Shown: positions 7,969 to 17,080 of the stretch, piece after piece
Layout of the letters: each line of letters begins with the position of its first letter
How positions within the stretch are numbered: position 1 is the first letter of the stretch
Assembly: GCF_042665195.1 (NCBI RefSeq)
Contig: NZ_JBHTBW010000058.1
Span: 1 to 64,000, forward strand
Direction of reading: 5' to 3'
Length of the DNA: 64,000 nt
Source of the DNA: Laceyella putida
Lineage (GTDB): Bacteria; Bacillota; Bacilli; Thermoactinomycetales; Thermoactinomycetaceae
The notes under the pieces: model-generated
Seen by the model: only the letters and a program-made list of their open reading frames with translations
The model's database searches: none
Told to the model about the DNA's origin: nothing
Translations under genes and position numbers: made by a program

Positions 7969-8763
7969 CTACTTCTCCAAAAGCCACAGCGCCAACCATA
8001 GCATCATTGATGCGGGAATCAGCCACAAGTCACGAGGGGCAAACATCAATTCCCGCCAGCGGCTTCGCCCCTCTCCCCCACGGTAACCGCGGGCTTCCAT
8101 CGCCATGGCCAGTTCTTCAGCACGTCGAAACGACGAGATTAAGAGAGGGATCAAGATGGGAATGTAACTCATGAGTCGCTTTAGCAGATGACCGCTTTCG
8201 AAATCGACACCACGAGCCATTTGCGCCTTTTTGATCTTTTCCGTTTCCCCCCATAAAGTGGGGATAAACCGAAGCGCAATGGACATCATCATCGCTAACT
8301 CGTGCACGGGCACCCGGACCTTTGTTAGCGGCTTCAGCAACTGTTCCAGCGCGTCCGTGATCTCGATCGGGGAGGTGGTGAAGGTAAGAAGGGTCGCGAT
8401 CGCCATCAAGATAAATAAGCGCAACGACATGAGTCCCGCTTGCATTACACCGGCTTCATGAATGGAGAAGACCGGCGTGGCGAGCAAAACCTCTCCGCCC
8501 TTGGTCGTCAACAAATGCAAGAGTGAAGTGAGAAGAACCAAAAAAAGAATCGGTTTGACGGCATGAAAGAAAAGTGAATATGAGATGCGCGCCATTTTGA
8601 CGGCGGCCAGAACAAACAAGGTAAGCAACAGGTAAGACGGCCACGTGTTCGCATAAAATACGAGAAACATAAAGACAAAAACAAACACAAGCTTGCCGCG
8701 AGGGTCCAAACGATGCAAAAACGAATCGGTCGGGACATACTGTCCAATCACGATCGGAGTCAA
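7969..8763 (-). CDS. ecfT: ECF transporter transmembrane component EcfT
   Basis: About 264 aa with five to six membrane segments. EcfT couples the two ATPases to exchangeable substrate-binding S components for vitamins or metals. The two Ala-Arg-Gly coupling motifs are visible (MARGVDFE and MEARGYRG), as is the N-terminal GQYVP..SFLHRLDPR. I chose the TTG at 8763: it forms a TTGA overlap with the ecfA2 stop and has AGGGG 7 nt upstream. An ATG at 8784 is the alternative but has only a weak ribosome site. No S component is encoded nearby, so this is the shared group II module. Confidence 0.93.
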   Translation of the reverse strand: MTPIVIGQYVPTDSFLHRLDPRGKLVFVFVFMFLVFYANTWPSYLLLTLFVLAAVKMARISYSLFFHAVKPILFLVLLTSLLHLLTTKGGEVLLATPVFSIHEAGVMQAGLMSLRLFILMAIATLLTFTTSPIEITDALEQLLKPLTKVRVPVHELAMMMSIALRFIPTLWGETEKIKKAQMARGVDFESGHLLKRLMSYIPILIPLLISSFRRAEELAMAMEARGYRGGEGRSRWRELMFAPRDLWLIPASMMLWLALWLLEK

Positions 8764-9623
8764 CCCTTTTCCCCTCGCTTCCATCTTGACTGAAGCTCAC
8801 GTTCCAACTCTTCAACCGTAAAAATCGTTAACGGAAGCGGCGGCTCGAGCTGTTGGTTCAGTCGAGCGATCAATTTGGTGATCGGCGGCAAATCCAACCT
8901 GAGTTGGGAGAGACGCTCGGCTTCCCGAAACACTTCTTTCGGTGTGCCGGAAAGCGCGATCCGCCCTTCGGATAGGATGACTAACTGCTCCCCATACCGT
9001 GCCGCTTCTTCCATCTGGTGGGTAACCAAAATCACCGTTAAACCCCGCTCCCGATGCAAGAGTTCAATCATCTCCAGCATCTCTCTTTGACCACGTGGAT
9101 CGAGACCGGCCGTCGGTTCGTCCAAGATCAAGACTTGCGGTGCCATCGCCAAGATACCGGCGATGGCGACTCGCCGCATCTGTCCTCCACTTAAGGCAAA
9201 AGGGGAGCGATCTTTTAACGAGGGTGAGAGCCCAACCCACCGCATGGCTTCTTCTACCCTCATGACGACCTGTTCTTCGGTTAATCCCTGCAATCGGGGG
9301 CCAAATGCAATATCTTTGGCGACGGTCTCTTCAAACAGCTGGTGCTCGGGGTATTGAAAAGCTATCCCGACCGCACGCCTGATTGGAGCGGTCTGTTTGC
9401 TTCCGCCCGTCATTTCTTGATCCCCGATCCATATGCGCCCCGATGTCGGTTTGATCAAACCAGCCATGGTCTGAATCAATGTCGATTTGCCGGAACCCGT
9501 TGCCCCCATCAACGCAACAAACGAACCGCTAGAAATGCGCAGGTTGATATCCGTTAGCGCCTGTTTGGCAAACGGCGTCCCGGGATGATAGATGACGTTC
9601 AATTTCTCGATAACAATCTCCAT
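8760..9623 (-). CDS. ecfA2: ECF transporter ATPase EcfA2
   Basis: 287-aa ABC ATPase. Walker A GATGSGKST (about 40-48), Q-loop FQYPEHQ, signature LSGGQMRRVAIAG, Walker B VLILDEPTAGLDP and the switch histidine (VTHQM) are complete. It forms the EcfA1:EcfA2 heterodimer that powers vitamin and metal uptake at the membrane. It overlaps the end of ecfA1 by 25 nt and its stop overlaps the ecfT start, which implies translational coupling. Confidence 0.95.
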   Translation of the reverse strand: MEIVIEKLNVIYHPGTPFAKQALTDINLRISSGSFVALMGATGSGKSTLIQTMAGLIKPTSGRIWIGDQEMTGGSKQTAPIRRAVGIAFQYPEHQLFEETVAKDIAFGPRLQGLTEEQVVMRVEEAMRWVGLSPSLKDRSPFALSGGQMRRVAIAGILAMAPQVLILDEPTAGLDPRGQREMLEMIELLHRERGLTVILVTHQMEEAARYGEQLVILSEGRIALSGTPKEVFREAERLSQLRLDLPPITKLIARLNQQLEPPLPLTIFTVEELERELQSRWKRGEKG

Positions 9624-10447
9624 ATTTCACTCACCAGATCCTCTTTACTGGTGATGGAAGCGCGCATCGGCCATCCTGCTCCAATCAGGCGATGATGCAA
9701 CTCCACTTCAAGGGGGACATCCAAATCCCACTCTTTCAGCTTCATCGCTTCAGGATAAAGCTCGGCCACAGGGGCATCCAGTTTGATTTGCCCATCCGCC
9801 ATCACAATCATCCTCTCGGCCATAAATGCTTCGATGGCAGAATGGGTAATATGAATAACAGTGGTACCCAGTTGATTAAGCGATTGAATCAGTTGGGACA
9901 CTTCCGATCGTCCCTGTGGATCCAGCATCGATGTGGCCTCGTCAAACAAGATGACATCCGGTTGCATCGCTACAATCCCGGCAATCGCCAAACGCTGTTT
10001 CTGACCGCCTGAGAGATGGTGCGGCTCTCGTTCTTCCAGCCCGACCAATCCAACCAACTGAAGCGCATGAGCCACTCTTGCTCTCATCTCGTCACGCGGC
10101 AGACCCATGTTTTCTAAACCAAAAGCGACATCGTCCTGAACAGTAGGTGCGACAATTTGATTATCTGGATTTTGAAAAACGATTCCAACCCGACGTCGAA
10201 TTTGCCACAGCTCTTGTTCATTTGATGTCGCTCGTCCACAAACGTGCACATCTCCTTCAGTAGGGAGATACAACCCAGCTAGTATGCGTGCCAATGTTGA
10301 TTTTCCAGAACCATTGGGGCCAACGATGCTTACATACTCACCTGCCCCGATAGTGAGCTGAATATCTTTGAGTGCCCATTTTTCCTTGGGCACTTCATCA
10401 GGCTGATAGTGAAACCAGAGATTGGAAACGTGTAAGATCGGCTCCAT
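9599..10447 (-). CDS. ecfA1: ECF transporter ATPase EcfA1
   Basis: 282-aa ABC ATPase. Walker A GPNGSGKST (about 43-51), Q-loop FQNPDNQ, signature LSGGQKQRLAIAG and Walker B VILFDEATSMLDP are complete. FDEATSMLDP is typical of EcfA1 rather than EcfA2. The C-terminal region (about 225-282) is the usual EcfA extension used for dimer contacts. It follows rplQ across a terminator-like hairpin, so it may be transcribed both by read-through and independently. Confidence 0.95.
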   Translation of the reverse strand: MEPILHVSNLWFHYQPDEVPKEKWALKDIQLTIGAGEYVSIVGPNGSGKSTLARILAGLYLPTEGDVHVCGRATSNEQELWQIRRRVGIVFQNPDNQIVAPTVQDDVAFGLENMGLPRDEMRARVAHALQLVGLVGLEEREPHHLSGGQKQRLAIAGIVAMQPDVILFDEATSMLDPQGRSEVSQLIQSLNQLGTTVIHITHSAIEAFMAERMIVMADGQIKLDAPVAELYPEAMKLKEWDLDVPLEVELHHRLIGAGWPMRASITSKEDLVSEIWRLLSRN

Positions 10448-10463
10448 TTTGGCTCCTTAAAAG

Positions 10464-10505
10464 AAAAAAGGGTAAACGTCAGGACCGGCCGGATCCTGCC
10501 CTCAC
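10464..10505 (-). terminator. Terminator between rplQ and ecfA1
   Basis: A GC-rich stem (CAGGA...TCCTG, flanked by GGGT/ACCC) is followed on the minus strand by TTTTTT. It probably ends most transcripts of the ribosomal superoperon. Confidence 0.65.
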
Positions 10506-10535
10506 CCTTTCTAATTCAACCTATCAACGCATGGT

Positions 10536-10928
10536 TTACTTCACTAATTCGATGAAAACCATAGGTGCACCGTCACCACGGCGAGGTCCGAGCTTCAGGA
10601 TGCGAGTGTAACCACCATTGCGCTCTTGGTAGCGTGGTGCGATCTCGTCAAACAGCTTTTTCACTGCATCGACGTTTTTGTTATGGGTAACTTCTTCCCC
10701 GTCTTTTACGGTGTTGGAACGAGTCGTACGAACAAAAGCAGCCGCTTGGCGACGTGCGTGCAGATCACCGCGTTTGCCGAGGGTGATCATTTTCTCCACG
10801 ATGGAGCGCACTTCTTTTGCTTTGGATTCGGTGGTTTCGATACGCTCGTTGATAATCAGGTCCGTTACCAGATCACGGAGCAACGCTTTGCGGGCTCCCG
10901 TGTTTCTGCCGAGTTTGGAATATGCCAT
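10536..10928 (-). CDS. rplQ: 50S ribosomal protein L17
   Basis: 130 aa, the normal length for bL17. The opening MAYSKLGRNTGARKALLRDL and the TTEAKAKE-like segment (TTESKAKEVRS) are diagnostic. It is a large-subunit protein near the exit tunnel. It follows rpoA by 25 nt and is the last gene of the alpha operon before a terminator. Confidence 0.98.
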   Translation of the reverse strand: MAYSKLGRNTGARKALLRDLVTDLIINERIETTESKAKEVRSIVEKMITLGKRGDLHARRQAAAFVRTTRSNTVKDGEEVTHNKNVDAVKKLFDEIAPRYQERNGGYTRILKLGPRRGDGAPMVFIELVK

Positions 10929-10953
10929 CTTATTTCCCTCCCCCTACCAGTTG

Positions 10954-11898
10954 TTAGTCATCTTTGCGAAGTGACAACCCGAGTTCTTGCAACTTCTCTT
11001 GAACTTCTTCCAGAGACTTGCGTCCCAAGTTGCGCACTTTCATCATATCTTCTTCTGATTTCTGTGTGAGCTCTTGGACGGTGTTGATGCCAGCACGTTT
11101 GAGACAGTTGTAAGAACGTACGGAGAGATCCAATTCTTCGATGGTCATCTCCATCACTTTCTCTTTTTTGTCCTCTTCTTTTTCTACCATGATTTCAGCA
11201 TCTTTTGCTTGTTCAGTCAGACCTACAAATAACATTAAGTGTTCATTTAAGATCTTAGCCCCAAGGCTCACTGCTTCATCCGGCTTCAAGCTGCCGTTTG
11301 ACCATACTTCTAGGGTCAATTTATCGTAGTTGGTTACTTGTCCAACACGAGTATTGGTAACTTGGTAGTTAACCCGTTCAATTGGAGTGTAAATCGAATC
11401 AATCGGAATGACACCGATCGGTTGATCTTCACTTTTATTCTTATCGGCGGACACATATCCGCGGCCACGATTCGCGGTCATCCGAATGCGAAGATGAGCA
11501 TCTTCAGACAATGTAGCGATGTGCAAATCGGGATTCAACACCTCTACATCACTGTCAGCGCGAATATCCCCCGCTTTAACTTCTCCCGGGCCTTCGAGAT
11601 CGATCTCCAGGATTTTCTCTTCATCAGAATGAATTTTGAGAGCAAGTTGTTTAATGTTGAGAATGATCTCCGTGGTATCTTCTACAACTCCAGGAATCGT
11701 GGAGAACTCATGCAATACCCCATCAATCTGGATGGTTGTAACGGCCGCACCTGGCAAAGAAGAGAGCAGGACACGGCGCAGAGAATTGCCCAGGGTAGTG
11801 CCGTATCCGCGTTCCAAGGGTTCCACCACAAATCTTCCGTAACGATGATCATCACTGATTTTTACAGTTTCGATCTTCGGCTTTTCAATTTCAATCAT
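10954..11898 (-). CDS. rpoA: RNA polymerase alpha subunit
   Basis: 314 aa. The N-terminal domain (about 1-230) dimerises and holds beta and beta'; the C-terminal domain (about 250-310, with RAGINTVQEL and VRNLGRKSLEEV) binds promoter UP elements and regulators. A Glu/Lys-rich linker (MVEKEEDKKEKV) joins them. I used the ATG of MIEIEKPK; a GTG three codons upstream sits only 4 nt from AGGAGG and cannot be excluded. It lies between rpsK and rplQ as in other Firmicutes. Confidence 0.98.
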   Translation of the reverse strand: MIEIEKPKIETVKISDDHRYGRFVVEPLERGYGTTLGNSLRRVLLSSLPGAAVTTIQIDGVLHEFSTIPGVVEDTTEIILNIKQLALKIHSDEEKILEIDLEGPGEVKAGDIRADSDVEVLNPDLHIATLSEDAHLRIRMTANRGRGYVSADKNKSEDQPIGVIPIDSIYTPIERVNYQVTNTRVGQVTNYDKLTLEVWSNGSLKPDEAVSLGAKILNEHLMLFVGLTEQAKDAEIMVEKEEDKKEKVMEMTIEELDLSVRSYNCLKRAGINTVQELTQKSEEDMMKVRNLGRKSLEEVQEKLQELGLSLRKDD

Positions 11899-12057
11899 AC
11901 GGCTCACAAACCCTCCTTCAGAACGTCGCGTTCTGGGCGTTATCTCCCTAGCAGCTGAAATGTGTAGTGTATATAGGAAAGACAAGGAAATCCAGTCCTA
12001 TCCAGTATACACGATTCTTTACAAAAATAAACCACGGATCAGCTTAAATGAAGCAGA

Positions 12058-12456
12058 TTACACACGACGACGTTTTGGCGGACGGCAACCATTGTGAGGG
12101 ATTGGTGTTACGTCTTTAATTAAGCTGACTTCCAGGCCTGCCGCTTGCAGAGAGCGGATTGCCGCTTCACGACCTGCGCCAGGACCTTTAACAAGAACAT
12201 CAACCGACTTCATCCCGTTTTCCATTGCGGTTTTAGCAGCTGCTTCCGCTGCCATTTGCGCTGCGAATGGAGTGCTTTTACGGGAACCTTTGAATCCCAT
12301 CGTACCGGAGCTTGCCCAAGCAACGGTGTTACCACGTGGGTCCGTGATCGTAATGATCGTATTGTTGAAAGTAGAACGGATATGAGCTACACCCGTTTCA
12401 ATGTTCTTTCTCACACGGCGTTTTACGCGCTGAGTAGTCGTTTTACGTTTAGCCAC
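12058..12456 (-). CDS. rpsK: 30S ribosomal protein S11
   Basis: 132 aa uS11, a platform protein of the small subunit. Typical segments are GVAHIRSTFNNTIITITD, GFKGSRKSTPFAAQ and the basic C-terminus CRPPKRRRV. It follows rpsM by 21 nt in the alpha operon. A 159-nt spacer separates it from rpoA. Confidence 0.98.
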   Translation of the reverse strand: MAKRKTTTQRVKRRVRKNIETGVAHIRSTFNNTIITITDPRGNTVAWASSGTMGFKGSRKSTPFAAQMAAEAAAKTAMENGMKSVDVLVKGPGAGREAAIRSLQAAGLEVSLIKDVTPIPHNGCRPPKRRRV

Positions 12457-12477
12457 TGTTTTCCCTCCTCGCTACGA

Positions 12478-12846
12478 TTATTTTTTCTTGTTCGCAACCG
12501 TGCGGCGTGGACCTTTACGGGTACGAGCATTGGTTTTGGTACGTTGACCGCGAACTGGCAAACCACGACGATGACGAATGCCGCGGTAGCAACCGATCTC
12601 GATCAAGCGTTTGATGTTCAGGGCGACTTCGCGACGAAGGTCACCTTCCACCACCAGGTTTTTGTCGATAAAGCTACGCAGCTTGGTTACTTCTTCTTCC
12701 GTTAAATCACGAACGCGAGTATCCGGATTGATACCAGTAGCTTCCAAGATTTTTTGAGATTGAGAACGACCGATACCGTAAATGTAAGTGAGGGCGATCT
12801 CAACACGTTTCTCACGTGGCAAGTCGATACCTGCAATACGTGCCAT
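12478..12846 (-). CDS. rpsM: 30S ribosomal protein S13
   Basis: 122 aa uS13, located in the 30S head where it contacts the P-site tRNA and 50S. MARIAGIDLPREKRVEIALTYIYG and the GQRTKTNARTRKGP tail are standard. It follows rpmJ by 19 nt with an AGGTG-type ribosome site. Confidence 0.98.
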   Translation of the reverse strand: MARIAGIDLPREKRVEIALTYIYGIGRSQSQKILEATGINPDTRVRDLTEEEVTKLRSFIDKNLVVEGDLRREVALNIKRLIEIGCYRGIRHRRGLPVRGQRTKTNARTRKGPRRTVANKKK

Positions 12847-12865
12847 ACGCTACACCTCCCGTCTA

Positions 12866-12979
12866 TTAGCCTTGTTTTTGCTTGTGTTTTGGATTTTCAC
12901 AGATTACCATTACAGCCCCTTTGCGACGAATCACTTTGCACTTTTCGCAAATGGGCTTCACAGATGGTCTTACTTTCAT
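12866..12979 (-). CDS. rpmJ: 50S ribosomal protein L36 (zinc form)
   Basis: 37 aa, too short for most gene finders. Begins MKVRPSVKPICEKC. The zinc ligands C11, C14, C27 and H32 are all present, so this is the C+ (zinc-binding) form of bL36. The ATG at 12979 is preceded by AGGAGG. It lies between infA and rpsM, its usual place. Confidence 0.97.
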   Translation of the reverse strand: MKVRPSVKPICEKCKVIRRKGAVMVICENPKHKQKQG

Positions 12980-13049
12980 CTTGTTAACCTCCTGTCTGTG
13001 TCCCACTTTCAGTTTGGCACCCTAAGGTTAACGCAATCACTTCGCGAAA

Positions 13050-13268
13050 TTACTTATAACGGTAAGTGATCCGCCCACGGGTTAAGTCATAAGGGGAAAG
13101 TTGCACGGTCACTTTGTCTCCTGGCAAAATGCGAATAAAGTGCATGCGGATTTTGCCAGAAACGTGCGCCAACACTTCGTGACCATTATCCAACTCTACA
13201 CGAAACATTGCATTTGGCAGGGGCTCTTTGACGATCCCTTCAACTTCGATCACATCTTCCTTGGCCAT
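13050..13268 (-). CDS. infA: Translation initiation factor IF-1
   Basis: 72 aa, a single OB-fold protein that binds the 30S A site during initiation. MAKEDVIEVEGIV, NGHEVLAHVSGKIR and the C-terminal RGRITYRYK are the family hallmarks. The ATG at 13268 with AGGAG is preferred over a frame eight codons longer. It overlaps nothing; the KOW-domain gene ends 4 nt upstream. Confidence 0.98.
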   Translation of the reverse strand: MAKEDVIEVEGIVKEPLPNAMFRVELDNGHEVLAHVSGKIRMHFIRILPGDKVTVQLSPYDLTRGRITYRYK

Positions 13269-13272
13269 CGAT

Positions 13273-13578
13273 TCACTCTCCTTTTTGCTCACTCTGGAGC
13301 AGGTATTGGTTCAGGGCGTATCGCAACTTGGCATTGGTAACACGACCATGATGACTCAATGCTTCCGCCACATCCTCGCTCACATGTTTGGTCAGCTGGA
13401 TGTGTTTCACGTTTTTCTTTTTGGGATGGTCAAATTTACGCTGATCCCCATCAGCCAGAAAAACGAAATGTGGTTCCTCAAAACTGATTACTACAGCGAA
13501 TTGACCTGCATCTCTCCCGCGCAGTATACGCACGATCTGTCCTGGACGGGGTCTGCAGTCAACAGCAGCCACATTCAT
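13273..13578 (-). CDS. KOW-domain RNA-binding protein (YbzG/L14e-like)
   Basis: About 101 aa. The N-terminal half has a KOW-type fold (PGQIVRILRGRDAGQFAVVI, about 12-31) like that of L14e, L24 and NusG, followed by a basic segment (DHPKKKNVKHIQ). Firmicutes usually keep such a gene between map and infA. A role in ribosome binding or assembly is inferred from fold and neighbours only. Start: ATG at 13578, with a GTG directly before it as alternative. Confidence 0.8.
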   Translation of the reverse strand: MNVAAVDCRPRPGQIVRILRGRDAGQFAVVISFEEPHFVFLADGDQRKFDHPKKKNVKHIQLTKHVSEDVAEALSHHGRVTNAKLRYALNQYLLQSEQKGE

Positions 13579-13593
13579 CACCCTTCACCTGGA

Positions 13594-14340
13594 TTACGCT
13601 TTCGTCAGAATCTCATGGCCTTCATCCGTGATCGCAATCGTATGCTCAAAATGGGCACAGATTGAACCGTCAGTTGTAACAACCGTCCAATTATCCGCAA
13701 GTGTCCGCACAAAGCGTTTGCCGAAATTGACCATCGGCTCCACCGCCAAGGTCATTCCTGGTTTAAGGCGAGGCCCTTTTCCCGCCAAACCATAATTGGG
13801 CACGCTTGGTGCTTCATGTAAGTTCTGGCCGATTCCATGACCTACATACTCACGTACAATCGAAAAGCCCGCTTCTTCAGCTACTTGCTGAACTGCATGA
13901 GAGATATCACCGATGCGCGCACCTGGTTTCGCTTGTTCCAAGCCTTTGTATAGGCTCGCTTCGGTAACGGAAAGCAATTTTTCCGCTTCTGGAGAAATTT
14001 TCCCTACAGCGTATGTCCACGCTGAGTCCCCGTGGTACCCTTGATAACAGGCGCCGATATCGATGGAGATGATATCTCCTTCTTTTAGCACACGGTCACC
14101 GGGAATTCCATGAACCAGCTCTTCGTTGACCGAAGTGCAAATGCTTCCCGGAAATCCATTATACCCCTTAAAAGAAGGAGTCGCTCCCAAACGGGTAATC
14201 ACTTTCTCCGCAATCCGGTCCAACTCTTTCGTCGTTACGCCGGGCTGTATCGCTTTTTTCAACTCTTGATGGGTCAAATAAACGATTTTGCCCGCTTCTC
14301 TCATACGGTCTAACTCTTTTGCCGATTTTAAAATAATCAT
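13594..14340 (-). CDS. map: Type I methionine aminopeptidase
   Basis: 248 aa. It removes the initiator methionine from nascent proteins with a two-metal centre. The metal ligands are recognisable: D in SIDIGA, D in GYHGDSAW, H in YVGHGIG, E in AVEPMV and E near the C-terminus (HFEHTIAIT). The start overlaps the adk stop by 4 nt (ATGA), so adk and map are translationally coupled. Confidence 0.97.
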   Translation of the reverse strand: MIILKSAKELDRMREAGKIVYLTHQELKKAIQPGVTTKELDRIAEKVITRLGATPSFKGYNGFPGSICTSVNEELVHGIPGDRVLKEGDIISIDIGACYQGYHGDSAWTYAVGKISPEAEKLLSVTEASLYKGLEQAKPGARIGDISHAVQQVAEEAGFSIVREYVGHGIGQNLHEAPSVPNYGLAGKGPRLKPGMTLAVEPMVNFGKRFVRTLADNWTVVTTDGSICAHFEHTIAITDEGHEILTKA

Positions 14341-14990
14341 TTTACGGAACCTCGAATCAGTGACAAAATTTGTTCGGTCACTCTTTCGATCGGCTGTTCC
14401 CCATTCACGCGATGAAGTTTGCCAGTCGATTCGTAGTACTGAAGCAAGTGCCGGGTTTGTTCCAGATTCACTTTGAGGCGTTCATGTACGGTTTCAGCAC
14501 TGTCGTCAGCACGTTGGTAAAGCTCGCCACCACAACGGTCGCAAACCCCCTCTTTTTTTGACGGTGCAAACACCACATGGTATGAAGCACCGCAATCACG
14601 ACAGATGCGTCTGCCCGTTAGACGTTTTAGGAGTTCATCTTCACTTACTTCAATATATAGTACGAAATCGATAGCGCGATGAAGCTCTTTTGTCAACTCA
14701 TCAAGTGCTTCAGCCTGCGGAACCGTTCTTGGAAAACCATCCAACAAAAAGCCGTTCGCACAATCATCTTTGCCCAACCGCTCACGGACAATACCAATCG
14801 TCACACGATCTGGAACTAGTTGACCACGATCCATGTAGGACTTTGCTTCCAAGCCTAATGGCGTTTCTTCTTTTACCGCTGCCCGAAACATGTCTCCTGT
14901 TGAGATGTGAGGGATTTTCAGCTCCTCAAGTATTCGGCTCGCTTGCGTGCCTTTTCCTGCTCCGGGCAAACCCATCAATACGATATTCAA
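14337..14990 (-). CDS. adk: Adenylate kinase
   Basis: 217 aa. It interconverts ATP plus AMP and two ADP. The P-loop GLPGAGKGT is at 7-15. The LID carries four cysteines (CRDCGAS and CDRCGGE, about 130-153), the zinc-binding form usual in Gram-positives. Translation starts at a TTG (14990) with GGGAGG 8 nt upstream. It follows secY by 116 nt. Confidence 0.97.
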   Translation of the reverse strand: MNIVLMGLPGAGKGTQASRILEELKIPHISTGDMFRAAVKEETPLGLEAKSYMDRGQLVPDRVTIGIVRERLGKDDCANGFLLDGFPRTVPQAEALDELTKELHRAIDFVLYIEVSEDELLKRLTGRRICRDCGASYHVVFAPSKKEGVCDRCGGELYQRADDSAETVHERLKVNLEQTRHLLQYYESTGKLHRVNGEQPIERVTEQILSLIRGSVK

Positions 14991-15071
14991 GCCTCATCCC
15001 TCCCGGTACGGTTGCCTACGGGCGGTCCGCATGTACAGGTTAAACCACAACAATGGTCTGCTCATGCATAG

Positions 15072-15095
15072 TCCCCGGAAGAAGGCTCCGGGGGT
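15072..15095 (-). other. Hairpin in the secY-adk spacer
   Basis: CCCCGGAG pairs with TTCCGGGG on the minus strand just after the secY stop. No T-run follows, so it is not an obvious terminator; it may stabilise or process the long mRNA. Confidence 0.4.
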
Positions 15096-15106
15096 GTTCG
15101 ATCATC

Positions 15107-16405
15107 TTATTTATGCATAAAGCCTTTATAATGGCGTTTAATCAACTGACTTTCGATCGTTTTCATCGTTTCAAGCGCTACCCCGACAACGATCAGAAGG
15201 GATGTGCCACCAATCTGAACTTGCTGCGGTAGGTTTGCGAGATTGATCAGGATGATCGGCAGAATGGACACAGCCGCCAAGAAGAGAGCACCCGTTAAGG
15301 TTAAACGGTTCATCACCTTCGTCAAATAAGTGGTAGTGGCCTTACCAGGGCGAACACCTGGAATAAATCCGCCGTTTTTCTTCATCTGATCAGCCAATTG
15401 AATTGGATTCAGCTGTACAAACGTATAGAAGTAAGTAAATCCGATGATCAAGATCACGTACAGTGCCATCCCGAGGCTAAACTTGGTGTAATCGAAGTTG
15501 ACGATAATCCAATCAGCAACCGGATTGCCTCGCCAAAAGTTCGCGATTGTCTGCGGAAACATCAAGAGTGACAGGGCGAAGATCACAGGAATCACACCAG
15601 CTGCGTTGATTTTCATCGGGATGTGGGTGGATTGGCCACCGTACATTTTGCGCCCCACCACACGTTTGGTGTATTGCACTGGGATCTTTCTTACACCTTG
15701 CTGAATATAGATGACCGCCACAATCAGAATGATGGCGACAAGCAACACGCCTACCATCTTCAGAATGCCGAGGAAGAGTTGATCTTTGTCCTTAAAAAAC
15801 GATTCCGCGAGATATCCCACCTGACCAGGGAGTCCAGCCACAATCCCCGCAAAGATCAGAATGGAAATCCCATTCCCGATTCCTTTGTCGGTGATCTGTT
15901 CACCCATCCACATCAAGAAACAGGTACCCGCTGTCAGGGACAAGCCGATCAGGGCGTAGGACCATACACTCTGATCTACGATGAAACCATTGGTGGCTCT
16001 GTTGAAACCAATGGACACCCCGATCGATTGGATCAAGGCCAACACAACGGTGAAGTAACGGGTGAATTGCGCCAATTTACGACGACCCACTTCCCCTTCT
16101 TTGGCCCAGCGCGCAAACGCCGGAATCACATCCATCGAAAGCAATTGCACGACGATCGAAGCGGTGATGTAGGGCATAATTCCCATCGCGAAAATCGAGA
16201 AGTTTTGAAAGGCATTCCCCGAAAATGCGTTGATCAGGTTAAAAACCCCTTGGGTCTCATTCATCAATTGCTGAAGCATAGCGGCGTTAGTGTTCGGAAC
16301 CGGAATGAAACTTCCGATCCGAAAGACCACTAACATCATCAGGGTAAAAAAGATACGACGACGAAGATCTTCAACCTTAAAGATGTTCCCCAGGTTCCGA
16401 ATCAT
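15107..16405 (-). CDS. secY: Protein translocase subunit SecY
   Basis: 432 aa with ten membrane segments; it forms the protein-conducting channel with SecE (encoded at 43.4-43.7 kb) and SecG. The family sequences IFFTLMMLVVFRIGSFIPVPN near the start, and QQGVRKIPVQYTKR and DQMKKNGGFIPGVRPG in cytosolic loops, are clear. Its start overlaps the rplO stop by one base (TAATG), so it is coupled to L15, as in most bacteria. Confidence 0.98.
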   Translation of the reverse strand: MIRNLGNIFKVEDLRRRIFFTLMMLVVFRIGSFIPVPNTNAAMLQQLMNETQGVFNLINAFSGNAFQNFSIFAMGIMPYITASIVVQLLSMDVIPAFARWAKEGEVGRRKLAQFTRYFTVVLALIQSIGVSIGFNRATNGFIVDQSVWSYALIGLSLTAGTCFLMWMGEQITDKGIGNGISILIFAGIVAGLPGQVGYLAESFFKDKDQLFLGILKMVGVLLVAIILIVAVIYIQQGVRKIPVQYTKRVVGRKMYGGQSTHIPMKINAAGVIPVIFALSLLMFPQTIANFWRGNPVADWIIVNFDYTKFSLGMALYVILIIGFTYFYTFVQLNPIQLADQMKKNGGFIPGVRPGKATTTYLTKVMNRLTLTGALFLAAVSILPIILINLANLPQQVQIGGTSLLIVVGVALETMKTIESQLIKRHYKGFMHK

Positions 16406-16845
16406 TAGATTACCTCCGTCGCTCCACCAACGGCGTTGATTTTTTCAATCGCAGAGGCAGAGAATTTATGAGCTTTCACAGTCAGCTTTTTGCTCAGTTC
16501 ACCATTGCCCAGGATTTTCAAACCATCTTTCAAGTTTTTCACAACGCCTTCTTGAACCAGGAGTTCTGGAGTTACGACCGTGCCCTCTTCAAAACGGTTC
16601 AAGGTATCAAGGTTAACAATCGCATACTCTACACGATTTGGGTTGGTAAAGCCACGTTTTGGCAAACGGCGATAGATCGGGTTTTGTCCGCCTTCAAAAC
16701 CAGGGCGCACACCACCACCGGAACGAGCGTTTTGCCCTTTGTGACCCTTACCAGCGGTCTTGCCTTGGCCAGCAGAAATCCCGCGACCTAAGCGTTTTTT
16801 CTTATGACGAGAACCTGGAGCCGGTTTCAGCTCGTGCAATTTCAT
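16405..16845 (-). CDS. rplO: 50S ribosomal protein L15
   Basis: 146 aa uL15. MKLHELKPAPGSRHKKKRLGRG and the Gly/Lys-rich GKTAGKGHKGQNARSGG segment are diagnostic. The ATG at 16845 has GGAGG 9 nt upstream; a GTG three codons earlier overlaps that site. It links rpmD and secY in the spc operon. Confidence 0.98.
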   Translation of the reverse strand: MKLHELKPAPGSRHKKKRLGRGISAGQGKTAGKGHKGQNARSGGGVRPGFEGGQNPIYRRLPKRGFTNPNRVEYAIVNLDTLNRFEEGTVVTPELLVQEGVVKNLKDGLKILGNGELSKKLTVKAHKFSASAIEKINAVGGATEVI

Positions 16846-16878
16846 CCTTCGCACCTCCTCTTCAACAGATCATATCGC

Positions 16879-17067
16879 TTACTCAGCGATTTCTTTCACT
16901 TCTACCAAATGGTTCACTTTGTTAATCATACCACGAATAGCCGGATTATCTGAATGGACAACGGTTTGCTCACGTTTCGTAAGACCGAGTGTGCGCAGGG
17001 TGACACGTTGCACTTCCGGACGGCCGATCATACTACGCTTCAGCGTGATTGCCAGTTTCTTAGCCAC
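16879..17067 (-). CDS. rpmD: 50S ribosomal protein L30
   Basis: 62 aa uL30. The GTG at 17067 (GTG-GCT-AAG, giving MAKKLAITLKRS) has AGGGAGG 7 nt upstream, better placed than the ATG two codons earlier, which touches the ribosome site. The IGRPEVQRVTLRTLGL segment is typical. Confidence 0.97.
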   Translation of the reverse strand: MAKKLAITLKRSMIGRPEVQRVTLRTLGLTKREQTVVHSDNPAIRGMINKVNHLVEVKEIAE

Positions 17068-17080
17068 GGTCATCCCTCCC